Assembly (NCBI RefSeq): GCF_900110575.1
Contig: NZ_FOEF01000001.1
Span: 248,001-312,000 of the forward strand
Length of the DNA stretch: 64,000 bases
Direction of reading: 5' to 3'
DNA from: Amycolatopsis saalfeldensis
GTDB lineage: Bacteria > Actinomycetota > Actinomycetes > Mycobacteriales > Pseudonocardiaceae
In this document: piece after piece, positions 1-8,357 of the stretch
Layout of the letters: every line of letters starts with the position of its first letter
Numbering within the stretch: the stretch's first letter is position 1
Made by a program: the position numbers and the translations under genes
Notes under the pieces: model-generated
Databases searched by the model: none
Told to the model about the DNA's origin: nothing
The model's input: the letters and a program-made list of their open reading frames with translations, nothing else

Positions 1-32
1 TGCCGGCCTGAACCACCGACAGGAAGGAATCC

Positions 33-1466
33 ATGAACAGCAAGCAGGTCTTCCGGAACTTCGTCGCGGGCGAGCACCGCGACGCGACGGACGGGCGCAC
101 GCTCGACCTCGTCGACCCGGTGACGGGGACGGTGTACGCCACGTCCTCGCTGTCGAGCGAGGCTGATGTCGCCGCCGCCGTCGAAGCCGCGGCCGAGGCG
201 TTCGAGACCTGGCGCGACACCACGCCGGCCGAGCGGCAGCTCGCGCTGCTGCGGATCGCCGACGCGATGGAGTCGCGGGCCGAGGAGTTCGTCGCGGTCG
301 AGTCCGCGAACACCGGCAAGCCGCTCGCCGTGACCCGCGAGGAGGAGCTGCCCATGGGCGTCGACCACCTGCGGTTTTTCGCCGGTGCGGCGCGGGTGCT
401 CGAAGGACGCGCGGCCGGGGAGTACCTGGAGGGGTTCACCTCGTTCATCCGCCGCGAGCCGGTGGGTGTCTGCGCGCAGGTGACGCCGTGGAACTACCCG
501 CTGCTGATGGCCATCTGGAAGATCGCGCCCGCGCTGGCGGCGGGGAACACGATCGTGCTCAAGCCCTCCGACACCACGCCCGCGTCGACGCTGCTGCTCG
601 CCGAGATCTGCGGTGAGTTCCTGCCGCCAGGCGTGTTCAACGTCGTCTGCGGTGACCGCGACACCGGCCGCGCGCTGGTGTCGCACCCGCGGCCGGACAT
701 GGTGGCGATCACCGGCTCGGTCCGCGCCGGCATCGAGGTGGCGGGCGCGGCCGCGGCCGACGTCAAGCGCGTGCACCTGGAACTGGGCGGCAAGGCGCCG
801 GTGGTGGTGTTCCCGGACGCCGACCTCGCCGCGGCCGCGGCGGCCACGGCCGCGGCGGGCTACTTCAACGCCGGCCAGGACTGCACGGCGGCGACCCGGG
901 TCCTCGTCCACGAGGACGTGCACGACGAGTTCGTCACGGCGCTCGCCGCGCAGGCCGCCGCGACGAAGACCGGACTGCCGGACGATCCCGGTTCGGCCTA
1001 TGGTCCCCTCAACAACGCGGGCCAGCTCGCGCGGGTGGCGGGTTTCGTCGACCGGCTGCCGGAGCACGCCGTCATCGCCCACGGCGGGGAGCGGCTCGGC
1101 GACCAAGGCTTCTTCTACGCGCCCACGGTGGTCGCCGGCCTCCGCCCCGACGACGAGATCGTCCGCGAAGAGGTGTTCGGCCCCGTGATCACCGTGCAGC
1201 CGTTCACGACCGAAGACGAGGCCGTGCGGCTGGCCAACGCCACCGACTACGGCCCGGCGTCCTCGGTCTGGACCCGCGACCACGCCCGCGCGATGCGCCT
1301 GACCCGCCGGCTGGACTTCGGCTGTGTGTGGGTGAACGCGCACATCCCGATCGTCTCGGAGATGCCGCACGGCGGGTTCAAGAAGTCCGGCTACGGCAAG
1401 GACCTCGGAATGTACGGCTTCGAGGACTACACCCGGGTCAAGCACGTGATGACGGCGCTGGGCTGA
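33..1466 (+). CDS. patD: gamma-aminobutyraldehyde dehydrogenase (PatD/Prr-type ALDH)
   Basis: NAD-dependent aldehyde dehydrogenase of 477 residues. It closely follows the E. coli PatD/Prr pattern: RFFAGAAR near residue 110, then AAGEYLEG and PWNYPL. These enzymes oxidise 4-aminobutanal to GABA in cytosolic putrescine degradation. ELGGKAP supplies the general base Glu250, GQDCTA holds the catalytic Cys284, and EEVFGPV and SEMPHGG are the usual C-terminal blocks. The ATG has AGGAAGG upstream. The operon start lies outside the window, so a partner transaminase cannot be seen. Exact substrate is inferred from family resemblance; a related omega-amino or betaine aldehyde is the alternative. Confidence 0.85.
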   Translation: MNSKQVFRNFVAGEHRDATDGRTLDLVDPVTGTVYATSSLSSEADVAAAVEAAAEAFETWRDTTPAERQLALLRIADAMESRAEEFVAVESANTGKPLAVTREEELPMGVDHLRFFAGAARVLEGRAAGEYLEGFTSFIRREPVGVCAQVTPWNYPLLMAIWKIAPALAAGNTIVLKPSDTTPASTLLLAEICGEFLPPGVFNVVCGDRDTGRALVSHPRPDMVAITGSVRAGIEVAGAAAADVKRVHLELGGKAPVVVFPDADLAAAAAATAAAGYFNAGQDCTAATRVLVHEDVHDEFVTALAAQAAATKTGLPDDPGSAYGPLNNAGQLARVAGFVDRLPEHAVIAHGGERLGDQGFFYAPTVVAGLRPDDEIVREEVFGPVITVQPFTTEDEAVRLANATDYGPASSVWTRDHARAMRLTRRLDFGCVWVNAHIPIVSEMPHGGFKKSGYGKDLGMYGFEDYTRVKHVMTALG

Positions 1467-1485
1467 CAACCAGCCGAAACGCGCC

Positions 1486-2553
1486 TCAGGCGGCCGCCGG
1501 CATGGGCACGCCGAGTGAAGCGGTGACACGCATGACGAACTCGGCGTTGGAGCGGGTGCTGCGCACCTGGTCGAGGAACTGCTCGGCGGCGCGCTTGGCG
1601 TCCTGTCCGGACAGGGCCCGGCGGACCTCGCCCATCACCGTCAGCTCGGGGCCGGGGACGAGCAGCTCGTCGCGGCGGGTGCCGGAGGCGAACAGGTCGA
1701 CGGCGGGGAACACGCGCTGGTCGGCGAGGACGCGGTCGAGCCGAACCTCGGAGTTGCCGGTGCTCTTCAGCTCCTCGAAGAACACGGTGTCGGCCAGCGA
1801 GCCGGTGCCGACCAGCGCGGTCGCGACGACGGTGAGCGAGCCACCGCCCTCGATGTTCCGGGCGGCGCCGAGGATGCGCTTCATCGGCTGCAGCGCGCCG
1901 GCGTCGACACCCCCGGAGAGGATGCGGCCGGACGGGCGGCTCGCCAGGTTGTAGGCGCGGCCCAGGCGGGTCAGCGAGTCGAGCAGGAGCACGACGTCAC
2001 GGCCGCTCTCCACCAGCCGCTTCGCCCGCTCGACGGCCAGCTCGGCGACCGCGACGTGCTCGGCCGGCGGCCGGTCGAACGTGGACGCGACCACCTCGCC
2101 GCGCACGGAGCGCTGCATGTCGGTGACCTCCTCCGGGCGTTCGTCGGCGAGCAGCACCATCAGGTGCGCCTCGGGGTGGTTGGTCGCGACCGCTTGCGCG
2201 ATCGCCTGCAGCACCGAGGTCTTGCCGGTCTTCGGCGGCGCGACGATCAGCGCGCGCTGCCCCTTCCCGATCGGCGCGACGAGGTCGAGCACCCGGGTGG
2301 TCAGCTGGTGGCGGCTGGTTTCGAGAACGAGCCGCTGGTCCGGGTGCACCGGGGTGAGGTTCGCGAACTCGGGCCGCGGCCCGCCGGGCTCCTCCCCGTT
2401 GACCGAGGTGATGGTGTCACCGTCGCCGGTGATTTCGTCGCCGCGGCGCAGGCCGTACTTGCGCACGAGTCCGAAGGGGACGGTGGTGCCGCCCGGGCCG
2501 TAGCCGAGGGTGGCCTTGTTGGCGTGGATATCAAGAATTCCGTGGTATGACAT
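1486..2553 (-). CDS. rho: short Rho-type transcription termination factor paralogue
   Basis: RecA-type RNA-dependent ATPase of the Rho family, 355 residues. The motor is intact: Walker A PPKTGKT, Walker B VVLLLDSLTRLGRAYN, Q-loop LSGGVDAGALQ, and R-loop STGNSEV. The N-terminal cold-shock-like domain is shortened: HGILDIHANKATLGYG runs straight to VRKYGLRRGDEI, lacking the GFGFLR and YxxxxDDxYV elements of canonical Rho. There is no basic N-terminal insertion as in typical actinobacterial Rho. I chose the ATG at 2553 because GAGGAG lies 7 bases upstream; an upstream frame is open to 2751 but reads as non-coding. Probably a paralogue rather than the housekeeping Rho. Confidence 0.85.
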   Translation of the reverse strand: MSYHGILDIHANKATLGYGPGGTTVPFGLVRKYGLRRGDEITGDGDTITSVNGEEPGGPRPEFANLTPVHPDQRLVLETSRHQLTTRVLDLVAPIGKGQRALIVAPPKTGKTSVLQAIAQAVATNHPEAHLMVLLADERPEEVTDMQRSVRGEVVASTFDRPPAEHVAVAELAVERAKRLVESGRDVVLLLDSLTRLGRAYNLASRPSGRILSGGVDAGALQPMKRILGAARNIEGGGSLTVVATALVGTGSLADTVFFEELKSTGNSEVRLDRVLADQRVFPAVDLFASGTRRDELLVPGPELTVMGEVRRALSGQDAKRAAEQFLDQVRSTRSNAEFVMRVTASLGVPMPAAA

Positions 2554-2697
2554 GGTTTTTCTCCTCATGAGAAACAGAATGATCGACGCTTGGTGCGGAT
2601 CGTGTGCTGGTGAACGAAGAAAGGCCCTGGAAGAACCGGACTTCGGAAGAACTCCCCCGGGCGGCGGGTGGGCCGACATCCGTGAGGATCGTGGCCG

Positions 2698-2727
2698 AGC
2701 GTAGCGCACTCGGGGCGACAGCCACAA
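2698..2727 (-). promoter_or_regulatory. possible promoter of the rho paralogue
   Basis: On the minus strand TTGTGG (2727-2722) is followed after 18 bases by TACGCT (2703-2698). This would give a leader of about 140 bases before the Rho start codon. Support is weak because the -35 matches the consensus only partly. Confidence 0.3.
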
Positions 2728-2742
2728 CACCCCGGTTTCGGT

Positions 2743-2748
2743 TAGACT
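2743..2748 (+). promoter_or_regulatory. -10-like element for the DUF6412-YidC pair
   Basis: TAGACT (TAnnnT type) lies 27 bases before the ATG at 2775. An AAAGGGG ribosome-binding site at 2761-2767 follows it. No good -35 is visible. Confidence 0.35.
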
Positions 2749-2774
2749 CACGGGCGAGCGAAAGGGGCGGCCGG

Positions 2775-3047
2775 ATGGACACTTTGCTGGAACTCGCCTT
2801 TCCCGCGCTGATGAGCCCCGCGGGCCTGGTGGCCTTCGCCTCGGTGGTGGCGGCCGGACTGCTGGTCGTCCTCGTGGTGGGCTACGCGAACCGGGGCGAG
2901 CTGTCCTTGTGGGCCGTGCCGGTGCGAAACCGCTTCACGGCCCTGAACCAGCGCGCCCGCCGCGCGGCCTTCCTGCGGCTGCGCGATCCCGCCGCACCCG
3001 GCCGCTGCCGGCCACGGGCACCCGGACTCCCCGGCTCGGCTGCGTAG
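2775..3047 (+). CDS. small membrane protein, DUF6412-like
   Basis: A 90-residue protein with one or two hydrophobic segments (about residues 5-40, with AAGLLVVLVVGY). A basic cytoplasmic tail carries RRAAFLRLRDPAAPGR and RPRAPG. From memory, DUF6412 proteins of actinomycetes have this RDPxAxGRxRPRAPG tail and sit just upstream of a second YidC, as here. The start ATG has a purine-rich site 8 bases upstream. No biochemical role is known to me. Position and membrane topology suggest it works with the insertase encoded next. Confidence 0.6.
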   Translation: MDTLLELAFPALMSPAGLVAFASVVAAGLLVVLVVGYANRGELSLWAVPVRNRFTALNQRARRAAFLRLRDPAAPGRCRPRAPGLPGSAA

Positions 3048-3251
3048 CTCCGCGGAAGCAGCGCTTTTTTTCCTTACCCGCCAACACTTGGCCGGTCGAA
3101 CCCACGATGTCACGGCGGTCGCCGACGTGCGCTGTCGCGTCCACGCCTGACGAATCCGTCCCGGCCATTGTGATGTGCCCTTCCGCAGATTTCCTTGCCC
3201 GCAGCCGATTCCGCCTGCCCGAAATCCCTCTCACTCAAGCGGAGTCCAACC

Positions 3252-3938
3252 ATGCCCGGCTTTCTCGACGTGCCCGTCGCGGGTGCGTACCACCTCGTCC
3301 ATTGGCTCGTCTCGCTCACCGCCCCCGTCGCCGGTTCGTTCGCGGTGGTGCTGGCGATCGTGGGGTTCACGGTCGCCGTGCGGCTCGCGCTGCACCCGTT
3401 CGCCAGGGCGGCGGTGCGGGGCGAGCGCGCCCGGACCGCGTTGCTGCCCGAGATCCGCAAGCTGCAGGAGAAACACCGCGGCAACCGCGAAAAGCTCGCG
3501 GCCGAGATGACCAGGCTGCAGCAGGATTCCGGCACGTCCCTGTTCGTCGGGTGCCTGCCGATGGTGGCGCAGCTGCCGTTCTTCTGGGTGATGTACCACC
3601 TGTTCAGCACCGCGGTCATCGCCGGCACACCCAACGCGCTGCTCACGGCCGCGCTGTTCGGCGTTCCCCTCGGGGCGCACGGGCTGGCGGCCGCACCGGT
3701 GGTGTTCGTGGTGGCCGGCGCGCTCGCGGTGGTCGCCTGGTTCTCGGTCCGCTGGCAGGACCGCCAACGCGATCTCACCGCCCCCGGCGCCAGGCTGCTG
3801 CGCCTCCTGCCCTATGGAACGGTCCTGGTCACCCTTTTTGTTCCCCTCGCCGCCTCGCTTTATGTGCTGACCACCACCACGTGGACCGTCGCGGAGCGGG
3901 CGCTGTTGCGCCGACGTGCTGATTCACCGGTCGGTTAG
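3252..3938 (+). CDS. yidC: YidC/Oxa1-family membrane protein insertase (second copy type)
   Basis: Integral membrane chaperone/insertase of 228 residues, consisting of the conserved Oxa1 core without the periplasmic P1 domain. TM segments lie near residues 28-50, 105-125, 135-165 and 180-205. Between the first two is the cytoplasmic coiled-coil hairpin LLPEIRKLQEKHRGNREKLAAEMTRL. GCLPMVAQLPFFWVMY marks the second core TM. It lacks the long basic tail typical of the YidC encoded near oriC and is not next to rpmH or rnpA, so it is probably an accessory paralogue. The ATG at 3252 gives the natural N-terminus. About 200 bases without a gene separate it from the preceding small protein. Confidence 0.85.
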   Translation: MPGFLDVPVAGAYHLVHWLVSLTAPVAGSFAVVLAIVGFTVAVRLALHPFARAAVRGERARTALLPEIRKLQEKHRGNREKLAAEMTRLQQDSGTSLFVGCLPMVAQLPFFWVMYHLFSTAVIAGTPNALLTAALFGVPLGAHGLAAAPVVFVVAGALAVVAWFSVRWQDRQRDLTAPGARLLRLLPYGTVLVTLFVPLAASLYVLTTTTWTVAERALLRRRADSPVG

Positions 3939-3982
3939 GGTGCCGCGACCGCTGTCACGAACCGACCGGAGGATCGCCCGCC

Positions 3983-5152
3983 GTGTTCCTTGAAGTGAGC
4001 TGGACCGACCCCGGCACGGGCTGTCGCGGCTACCTCGTCATCGACCGGCTGGTGCGCGGCGTCGCCAGCGGCGGCCTGCGCATGCGTCCCGGCTGCACGC
4101 TGGCCGAGGTCCGCGGGCTCGCCGAGGGCATGACGCGCAAGGAGGCGCTCAACTACCAGCCGGAGGACCGTTATCTCCCGCTCGGCGGGGCGAAGGGCGG
4201 CATCGACTTCGACCCCTACGACCCGCTGGCCCGGGACGTGCTCAAGCGCTATCTCGAAGCCATGCGGCCGCTGATCGAGCGGTACTGGACGATGGGCGAG
4301 GACCTCGGCGTCCGCCAGGACGTGATCGACGAGGTCCTCGCCGAGCTGGGTCTGGGCAGCTCCGTCGAGGCGATCCACCCGCTGCTCGACGACCCGGCGG
4401 CGGCGATGGAACGGCTGGCCGCGGCGTTCCGGGTCCGGGTGGCGGGCCTCGGGCTCGACGAGCTGGTCGGCGGCCTCGGTGTCGCGGAGGCGGCGCTGAC
4501 CGGGCTGGACCGCCTCGGCCTCGACCGGCGGGAAAGCCGCGCGGTCGTGCAGGGCTTCGGTTCGATGGGCGGTGCCACGGCACGATTCCTCGCCGAGGCC
4601 GGGGTGCGGGTGGTCGCGATCGCGGACCGGCACGGCCTGGTCGCCAACCCGGCCGGGCTCGACGTCGAGGGCCTGCTGGCGGGCCGGGACCGCTTCGGCG
4701 CGATCGACCGCGAGCGCCTTCGGCCGGGCGACACGACGGGCCCGGCCGAAGGCTGGCTCACCGTGCCCGCCGAGGTGCTCGTCCCGGCGGCCGTCTCGTA
4801 CTGCATCGACCACCACAGCGAAGCGGTCATCACGGCGAAGCTCGTGGTGGAGGCCGCGAACCTGCCCGTGACGGCGGAGGCCGAGGCCCGCCTCGCCGCG
4901 CGCGGGATCCCGGTGATCCCGGACTTCGTGGCCAACTCGGCCACCAACTCCTGGTGGTGGTGGACGCTTTTCGGCGACATCGGCCCGGCCGCCGACGAGG
5001 CGTTCACCAAGGTCCGCACCCGCCTGCGCGGACTGGTCGACCCACTGTTCGTCCACTCCGGACAGACCGGTGGCACGCTTCGCGAAGCGGCGCAACAACT
5101 CTGTGACGCCAATCTGGCCGCGATCGACGCCCGGTTCGGCGAGTCGCAATGA
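3983..5152 (+). CDS. Glu/Leu/Phe/Val dehydrogenase family amino-acid dehydrogenase
   Basis: NAD(P)-dependent oxidative deaminase of the GDH superfamily, 389 residues. An N-terminal dimerisation domain carries GGLRMRPG and the lysine motif PLGGAKGGIDFDP, including the catalytic Lys. MGEDLGV lies near residue 110. The Rossmann domain contains VVQGFGSMGGATARF (about 190-205) and LVVEAANLPVTAEAE. VANSATNSWWWWTLFGDI replaces the usual NxGGV region with an unusual Trp run, so substrate preference cannot be read from sequence. The GTG start is supported by CCGGAGG 10 bases upstream. The gene is convergent with the debranching-enzyme gene, 3 bases apart. Confidence 0.75.
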   Translation: MFLEVSWTDPGTGCRGYLVIDRLVRGVASGGLRMRPGCTLAEVRGLAEGMTRKEALNYQPEDRYLPLGGAKGGIDFDPYDPLARDVLKRYLEAMRPLIERYWTMGEDLGVRQDVIDEVLAELGLGSSVEAIHPLLDDPAAAMERLAAAFRVRVAGLGLDELVGGLGVAEAALTGLDRLGLDRRESRAVVQGFGSMGGATARFLAEAGVRVVAIADRHGLVANPAGLDVEGLLAGRDRFGAIDRERLRPGDTTGPAEGWLTVPAEVLVPAAVSYCIDHHSEAVITAKLVVEAANLPVTAEAEARLAARGIPVIPDFVANSATNSWWWWTLFGDIGPAADEAFTKVRTRLRGLVDPLFVHSGQTGGTLREAAQQLCDANLAAIDARFGESQ

Positions 5153-5155
5153 CTC

Positions 5156-7171
5156 TCAGCCGCGGCGCAGACCTGGTGGCAGCCGCAGTTCGGTGACGGT
5201 CCCGGCCGCGTCGATCGCGACGTCCAGGGTTCCGCCGGCCAGCGGGAGGCCGGTCACCCGCAATGCGCCCACCGGGCTGGGCCGCGGCGGGTCGACGGTC
5301 ACCGTGCCCGCCGGGATGTCCGCCCGCAGGCCGAGGAAGGTGGTCAGCAGGGTCACCGCCGCGGCCGCGGACCAGGCCTGCGGACGGCACGACGCCGGGT
5401 ACGGCAGCGGCGCGTCGACGTCTTCGGGCCCGTAGCCCGCGAACAGCTCGGGCATCCGGTAACCGAACGCGCCGGCCGCGCGGACCAGCTGCATGCCCAG
5501 CTCCGCGGCGCGCGCGGACTGACCGGACTCGCTCAGCGCGCGCACCACCACGGCCGTGTCGTGTGGCCACACCGAACCGCAGTGGTAGCTCAGCGGTGAG
5601 AACCCGCCGGCCGTCGACGCCATGGTGCGCAGCCCGAACCCCGGGGCCAGCGCGGGCCCGAGCAGCAGCGCGCCGATCTCCTCGCCCTCGGCCGCGTCGA
5701 CCAGACCGGTGCCGAGCAGGTGGCCGATGTTGCTGGTCAGCGCGTCCACCGGCCGCTTCTCGCCGTCCAGGGCCAGCGCGGGGAAATGACCCTCCGAAGT
5801 GGACACCCAGAAGGTGGAGCGGAACCGCGCCCGCAGCGCCGAAGCCCAGTCCGCCAGCCCCTCGGCCGGCTCCCCCAGCGCGGACAGCAGTTCGGCCGCC
5901 CGCAGCACGGCCTCGTGCTGGTAGCCCTGCACCTCGGCGAGCGCCACGGGTGGCGCGGCCTGCGTGCCGTCGGCGAACCGCACCGCGTCGCCGGAGTCCT
6001 TCCAGCCCTGGTTGGCCAGGCCGTGGCCGGTCTCGTCGAGGTACTCGGCGAAACCGTCGCCGTCGGTGTCGGCCAGCCCGGTGATCCAGAACAGCGCGGC
6101 GCGCAGATTCGGCACCAGCGCTCGGACTTCGTCTTCGGGCAGTCCCCAGCGCCACGCGTCGTGCAGCAGGCAGACCCACAGCGCGGTCGCGTCGATCGTG
6201 CCGTAGTAGCGCGCGGGCAACGACATCCCGTTCACTTCGAAGTCGGCCCGGCGCAGCTCGTGCAGGATCTTGCCGGGCAGCTCGCCGGTCGCCGGGTCGA
6301 TCCGCTCGCCCTGCGCCCGCGCGAGGGTGCGCAGGGTCCCGCCGGCGAGATCGACCGAAAACGGGAGCGCGAGCCGCGCCGCCCACAGGCTGTCACGGCC
6401 GAACAGGGTGAGGAACCACGGCGCGCCCGCGCCGGCGAAGACGTCCTCAGGGTGCGCGCGCTCGGCCAGCAGCAACCCGTCGAGGTCGGTCAGCGAACGG
6501 TTCAGCAGCGCGGTGAACCGCCGGTCGTCGGCCTGGACCACCGGCGCGGCCAGCGCCACGGAGGTGCCGGGCACGAACAGCGAGTCCGGGTCGGCCACGC
6601 TCAACGTCCAGTGCAGCCGGACGGTCCCGGCCGCCTTCACCCGCCACCGCAGCCGCACCCGGTCACCGTCCACAGTGGCCTCGGCGTCCGTGGTGACGGT
6701 GGCCGACACCGAGCCGGACGTCCAGCGGATCCCGCCGGCCACCGGCGCCGGCACCACCCGGGCCCCGCGGGCACCGGACTTGATCACCTCGATCGCCGCG
6801 AAGTCCGCGGCCAGCACCAGCTCGACCACGCACTCCGCGGGCCGGGCGGCGTGGGAGACCAGCTCCAGCTCCTCCGTCATCCCGGTCGCGGTGACCCGTC
6901 GATGGCGGCGGAGCCACACCGTCGGGTCCGGGCCGGGGTCGCCGAGGTGGCGCAGCAGCCCGGTGAAGCTCGCCCGGGCGGCCGACGGCTCCTCGGCGCC
7001 GATCGGCACCGGCTCGTGCCCGTCGACCGTGACCACGGCCTCGCTGAGCAAGCGCAGGTCACCGTGCAGCAGGCCCTGGGTGCCGTCGCCGCGGACCTGG
7101 CCGTCGCGGCCGGAAAAGACGACCGTCGGCGCTCGCAGGGCGATCGCGAGGTCGTGGAGCAGCGGCTGCAT
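5156..7171 (-). CDS. glycogen-debranching-type amylo-alpha-1,6-glucosidase family protein
   Basis: A 671-residue protein. The N-terminal half (about 1-210) resembles the GDE N-terminal beta-domain. The C-terminal half is an (alpha/alpha)6 barrel of the amylo-alpha-1,6-glucosidase/MGH1-like clan. Barrel motifs are PWFLTLFGRDSLWAARLALP (about 255), YYGTIDATALWVCLLHDAWRW, GLANQGWKDSGDAVRF and CGSVWPHDTAVVVRAL; acidic residues in FGRDS and GWKDSGD are likely catalytic candidates. It probably hydrolyses branched or short alpha-glucosides in the cytosol. GGAGGA precedes the ATG. It is divergent from the LacI gene and shares its operator region, so it likely processes sugars brought in by the 8.4-11.5 kb transporter. 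Confidence 0.8.
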   Translation of the reverse strand: MQPLLHDLAIALRAPTVVFSGRDGQVRGDGTQGLLHGDLRLLSEAVVTVDGHEPVPIGAEEPSAARASFTGLLRHLGDPGPDPTVWLRRHRRVTATGMTEELELVSHAARPAECVVELVLAADFAAIEVIKSGARGARVVPAPVAGGIRWTSGSVSATVTTDAEATVDGDRVRLRWRVKAAGTVRLHWTLSVADPDSLFVPGTSVALAAPVVQADDRRFTALLNRSLTDLDGLLLAERAHPEDVFAGAGAPWFLTLFGRDSLWAARLALPFSVDLAGGTLRTLARAQGERIDPATGELPGKILHELRRADFEVNGMSLPARYYGTIDATALWVCLLHDAWRWGLPEDEVRALVPNLRAALFWITGLADTDGDGFAEYLDETGHGLANQGWKDSGDAVRFADGTQAAPPVALAEVQGYQHEAVLRAAELLSALGEPAEGLADWASALRARFRSTFWVSTSEGHFPALALDGEKRPVDALTSNIGHLLGTGLVDAAEGEEIGALLLGPALAPGFGLRTMASTAGGFSPLSYHCGSVWPHDTAVVVRALSESGQSARAAELGMQLVRAAGAFGYRMPELFAGYGPEDVDAPLPYPASCRPQAWSAAAAVTLLTTFLGLRADIPAGTVTVDPPRPSPVGALRVTGLPLAGGTLDVAIDAAGTVTELRLPPGLRRG

Positions 7172-7203
7172 GGGGGCGTCCTCCGGTGGGGTCGGGTACG
7201 TCG

Positions 7204-7232
7204 ATTGGATCGATCAAACCAGGTCCGTGTCA
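7204..7232 (-). promoter_or_regulatory. promoter of the debranching-enzyme gene with LacI-like operator
   Basis: On the minus strand TTGACA (7232-7227) is followed after 18 bases by TCCAAT. The palindrome GATCGATC (7207-7214) sits at the -10 side. Its wider form on the minus strand, TTGATCGATCCAA, resembles the operator before the lacI gene with one extra base. Confidence 0.5.
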
Positions 7233-7246
7233 AGTTCCGGGGAAGT

Positions 7247-7276
7247 CTTGACAGGTCATCGTCCAGCGTTCAGAGT
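7247..7276 (+). promoter_or_regulatory. promoter of the lacI-type gene
   Basis: A perfect -35 TTGACA (7247-7252) is followed after 18 bases by CAGAGT (7271-7276). The predicted start is near 7283, just before the 12-bp palindrome at 7287, so the repressor probably autoregulates. Confidence 0.45.
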
Positions 7277-7286
7277 AGCCGCCAGA

Positions 7287-7298
7287 TTGAACGTTCAA
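7287..7298. promoter_or_regulatory. LacI-family operator TTGAACGTTCAA
   Basis: A perfect 12-bp palindrome with the central CG typical of LacI-family operators. It lies 28 bases before the lacI-type start codon and next to the predicted transcription start. Confidence 0.7.
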
Positions 7299-7326
7299 AC
7301 CGGCAAACACGCAGGCAGGAGTCGGC

Positions 7327-8322
7327 ATGGCACAGCGGGCGACGCTGAACTCGGTCGCGGAGGCAGCCGCCGTGTCGCGCCAGACGGTGTCGAACGTGAT
7401 CAACTCCCCCGAGGTGGTCAGCCCGGAGACGCGGGAGCGGGTGCTCGAGGCGATCGAGCGTCTCGGCTACCGCCCGCACACCGCCGCGCGCCAGCTGCGC
7501 ACCACGCGCTCGCAGATCATCGGGCTGCGCATCGCGCCGGTCGGCAACGGCGTCAGCGGCGTGGTCCTCGACCAGTTCCTGCACTCGCTCACGGCCACCG
7601 CCGAGGAGTACGACCACCGGATCATGCTCTTCACCGCCGCCGACGACGAGTCCGAGACGCGCGCGTACGCCGATCTCATCGCTTCGGTCGGTGTCGACGC
7701 TTTCGTGCTCACCCACACCCACCACGACGACCTCCGCACGCGCTGGCTGCGGGAGCGCGAACTGCCGTTCGTCACCTTCGGCCGCCCGTGGGGCGCCGAG
7801 CAGGACCACCCGTGGGTTGACGTCGACGGCGCGCGCGGCACGCGGCTGGCCACCGATCACCTGGTGCGCCAGGGCCACCGTCGGATCGCGTTCGTCGGCT
7901 GGCCCGAGGGTTCCGAGACCGGTGACGACCGGCGGGCCGGCTGGTCGGCCGGGCTGGCCGAGGCGGGCATCCCCGAACGGCGTGAGGCAGCGGTGTTCGA
8001 CGGCGTCGAAGGGGGCCGCTCGGCCGCAGCGCGCCTGCTCGACGAGCCGCTCGCGCCCACCGCGTTCGTCTGCGCCAGCGACTCGCTCGCCCTCGGCGTG
8101 GTCGGCGAGCTGCGCGACCGCGGCCTGCGGCTCGGCGCCGACGCCTCCGTGATCGGCTTCGACGACACCCCGACCGCGGCGGTGCTCGGGCTGAGCAGCG
8201 TCGCGCAGCCGATCGCCGAGGTCGCCGCCGAATGCGTCCGCCAGCTGCGCGTGATGCTGCGCGGCGAGCCCGGGCCCGCGTCGGCGCTGCTGCCCCCGCG
8301 GCTGGTGCTGCGCAGGACCTGA
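7327..8322 (+). CDS. LacI-family transcriptional repressor
   Basis: A 331-residue sugar-responsive repressor. The N-terminal HTH (ATLNSVAEAAAVSRQTVSNVIN, then SPETRERV) and the hinge helix RPHTAARQLRT are intact. The periplasmic-binding-protein-like effector domain (about 60-325) has FGRPWG, DHLVRQGHRRIAFVGWP and CASDSLALGVVGELRDRG. It is divergent from the debranching enzyme and directly upstream of a sugar ABC importer, which predicts that it represses both until an alpha-glucoside is present. The ATG is preceded by AGGCAGGAG. Confidence 0.9.
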   Translation: MAQRATLNSVAEAAAVSRQTVSNVINSPEVVSPETRERVLEAIERLGYRPHTAARQLRTTRSQIIGLRIAPVGNGVSGVVLDQFLHSLTATAEEYDHRIMLFTAADDESETRAYADLIASVGVDAFVLTHTHHDDLRTRWLRERELPFVTFGRPWGAEQDHPWVDVDGARGTRLATDHLVRQGHRRIAFVGWPEGSETGDDRRAGWSAGLAEAGIPERREAAVFDGVEGGRSAAARLLDEPLAPTAFVCASDSLALGVVGELRDRGLRLGADASVIGFDDTPTAAVLGLSSVAQPIAEVAAECVRQLRVMLRGEPGPASALLPPRLVLRRT

Positions 8323-8357
8323 CTTCCCCACCCCACCTGCACGATCAAGGAGGATCG

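Noticed and set aside
2554..2751. N-terminal extension of the Rho paralogue to 2751
   Set aside because: The ATG at 2553 has a strong ribosome-binding site, and the extension overlaps promoter elements of the divergent gene.
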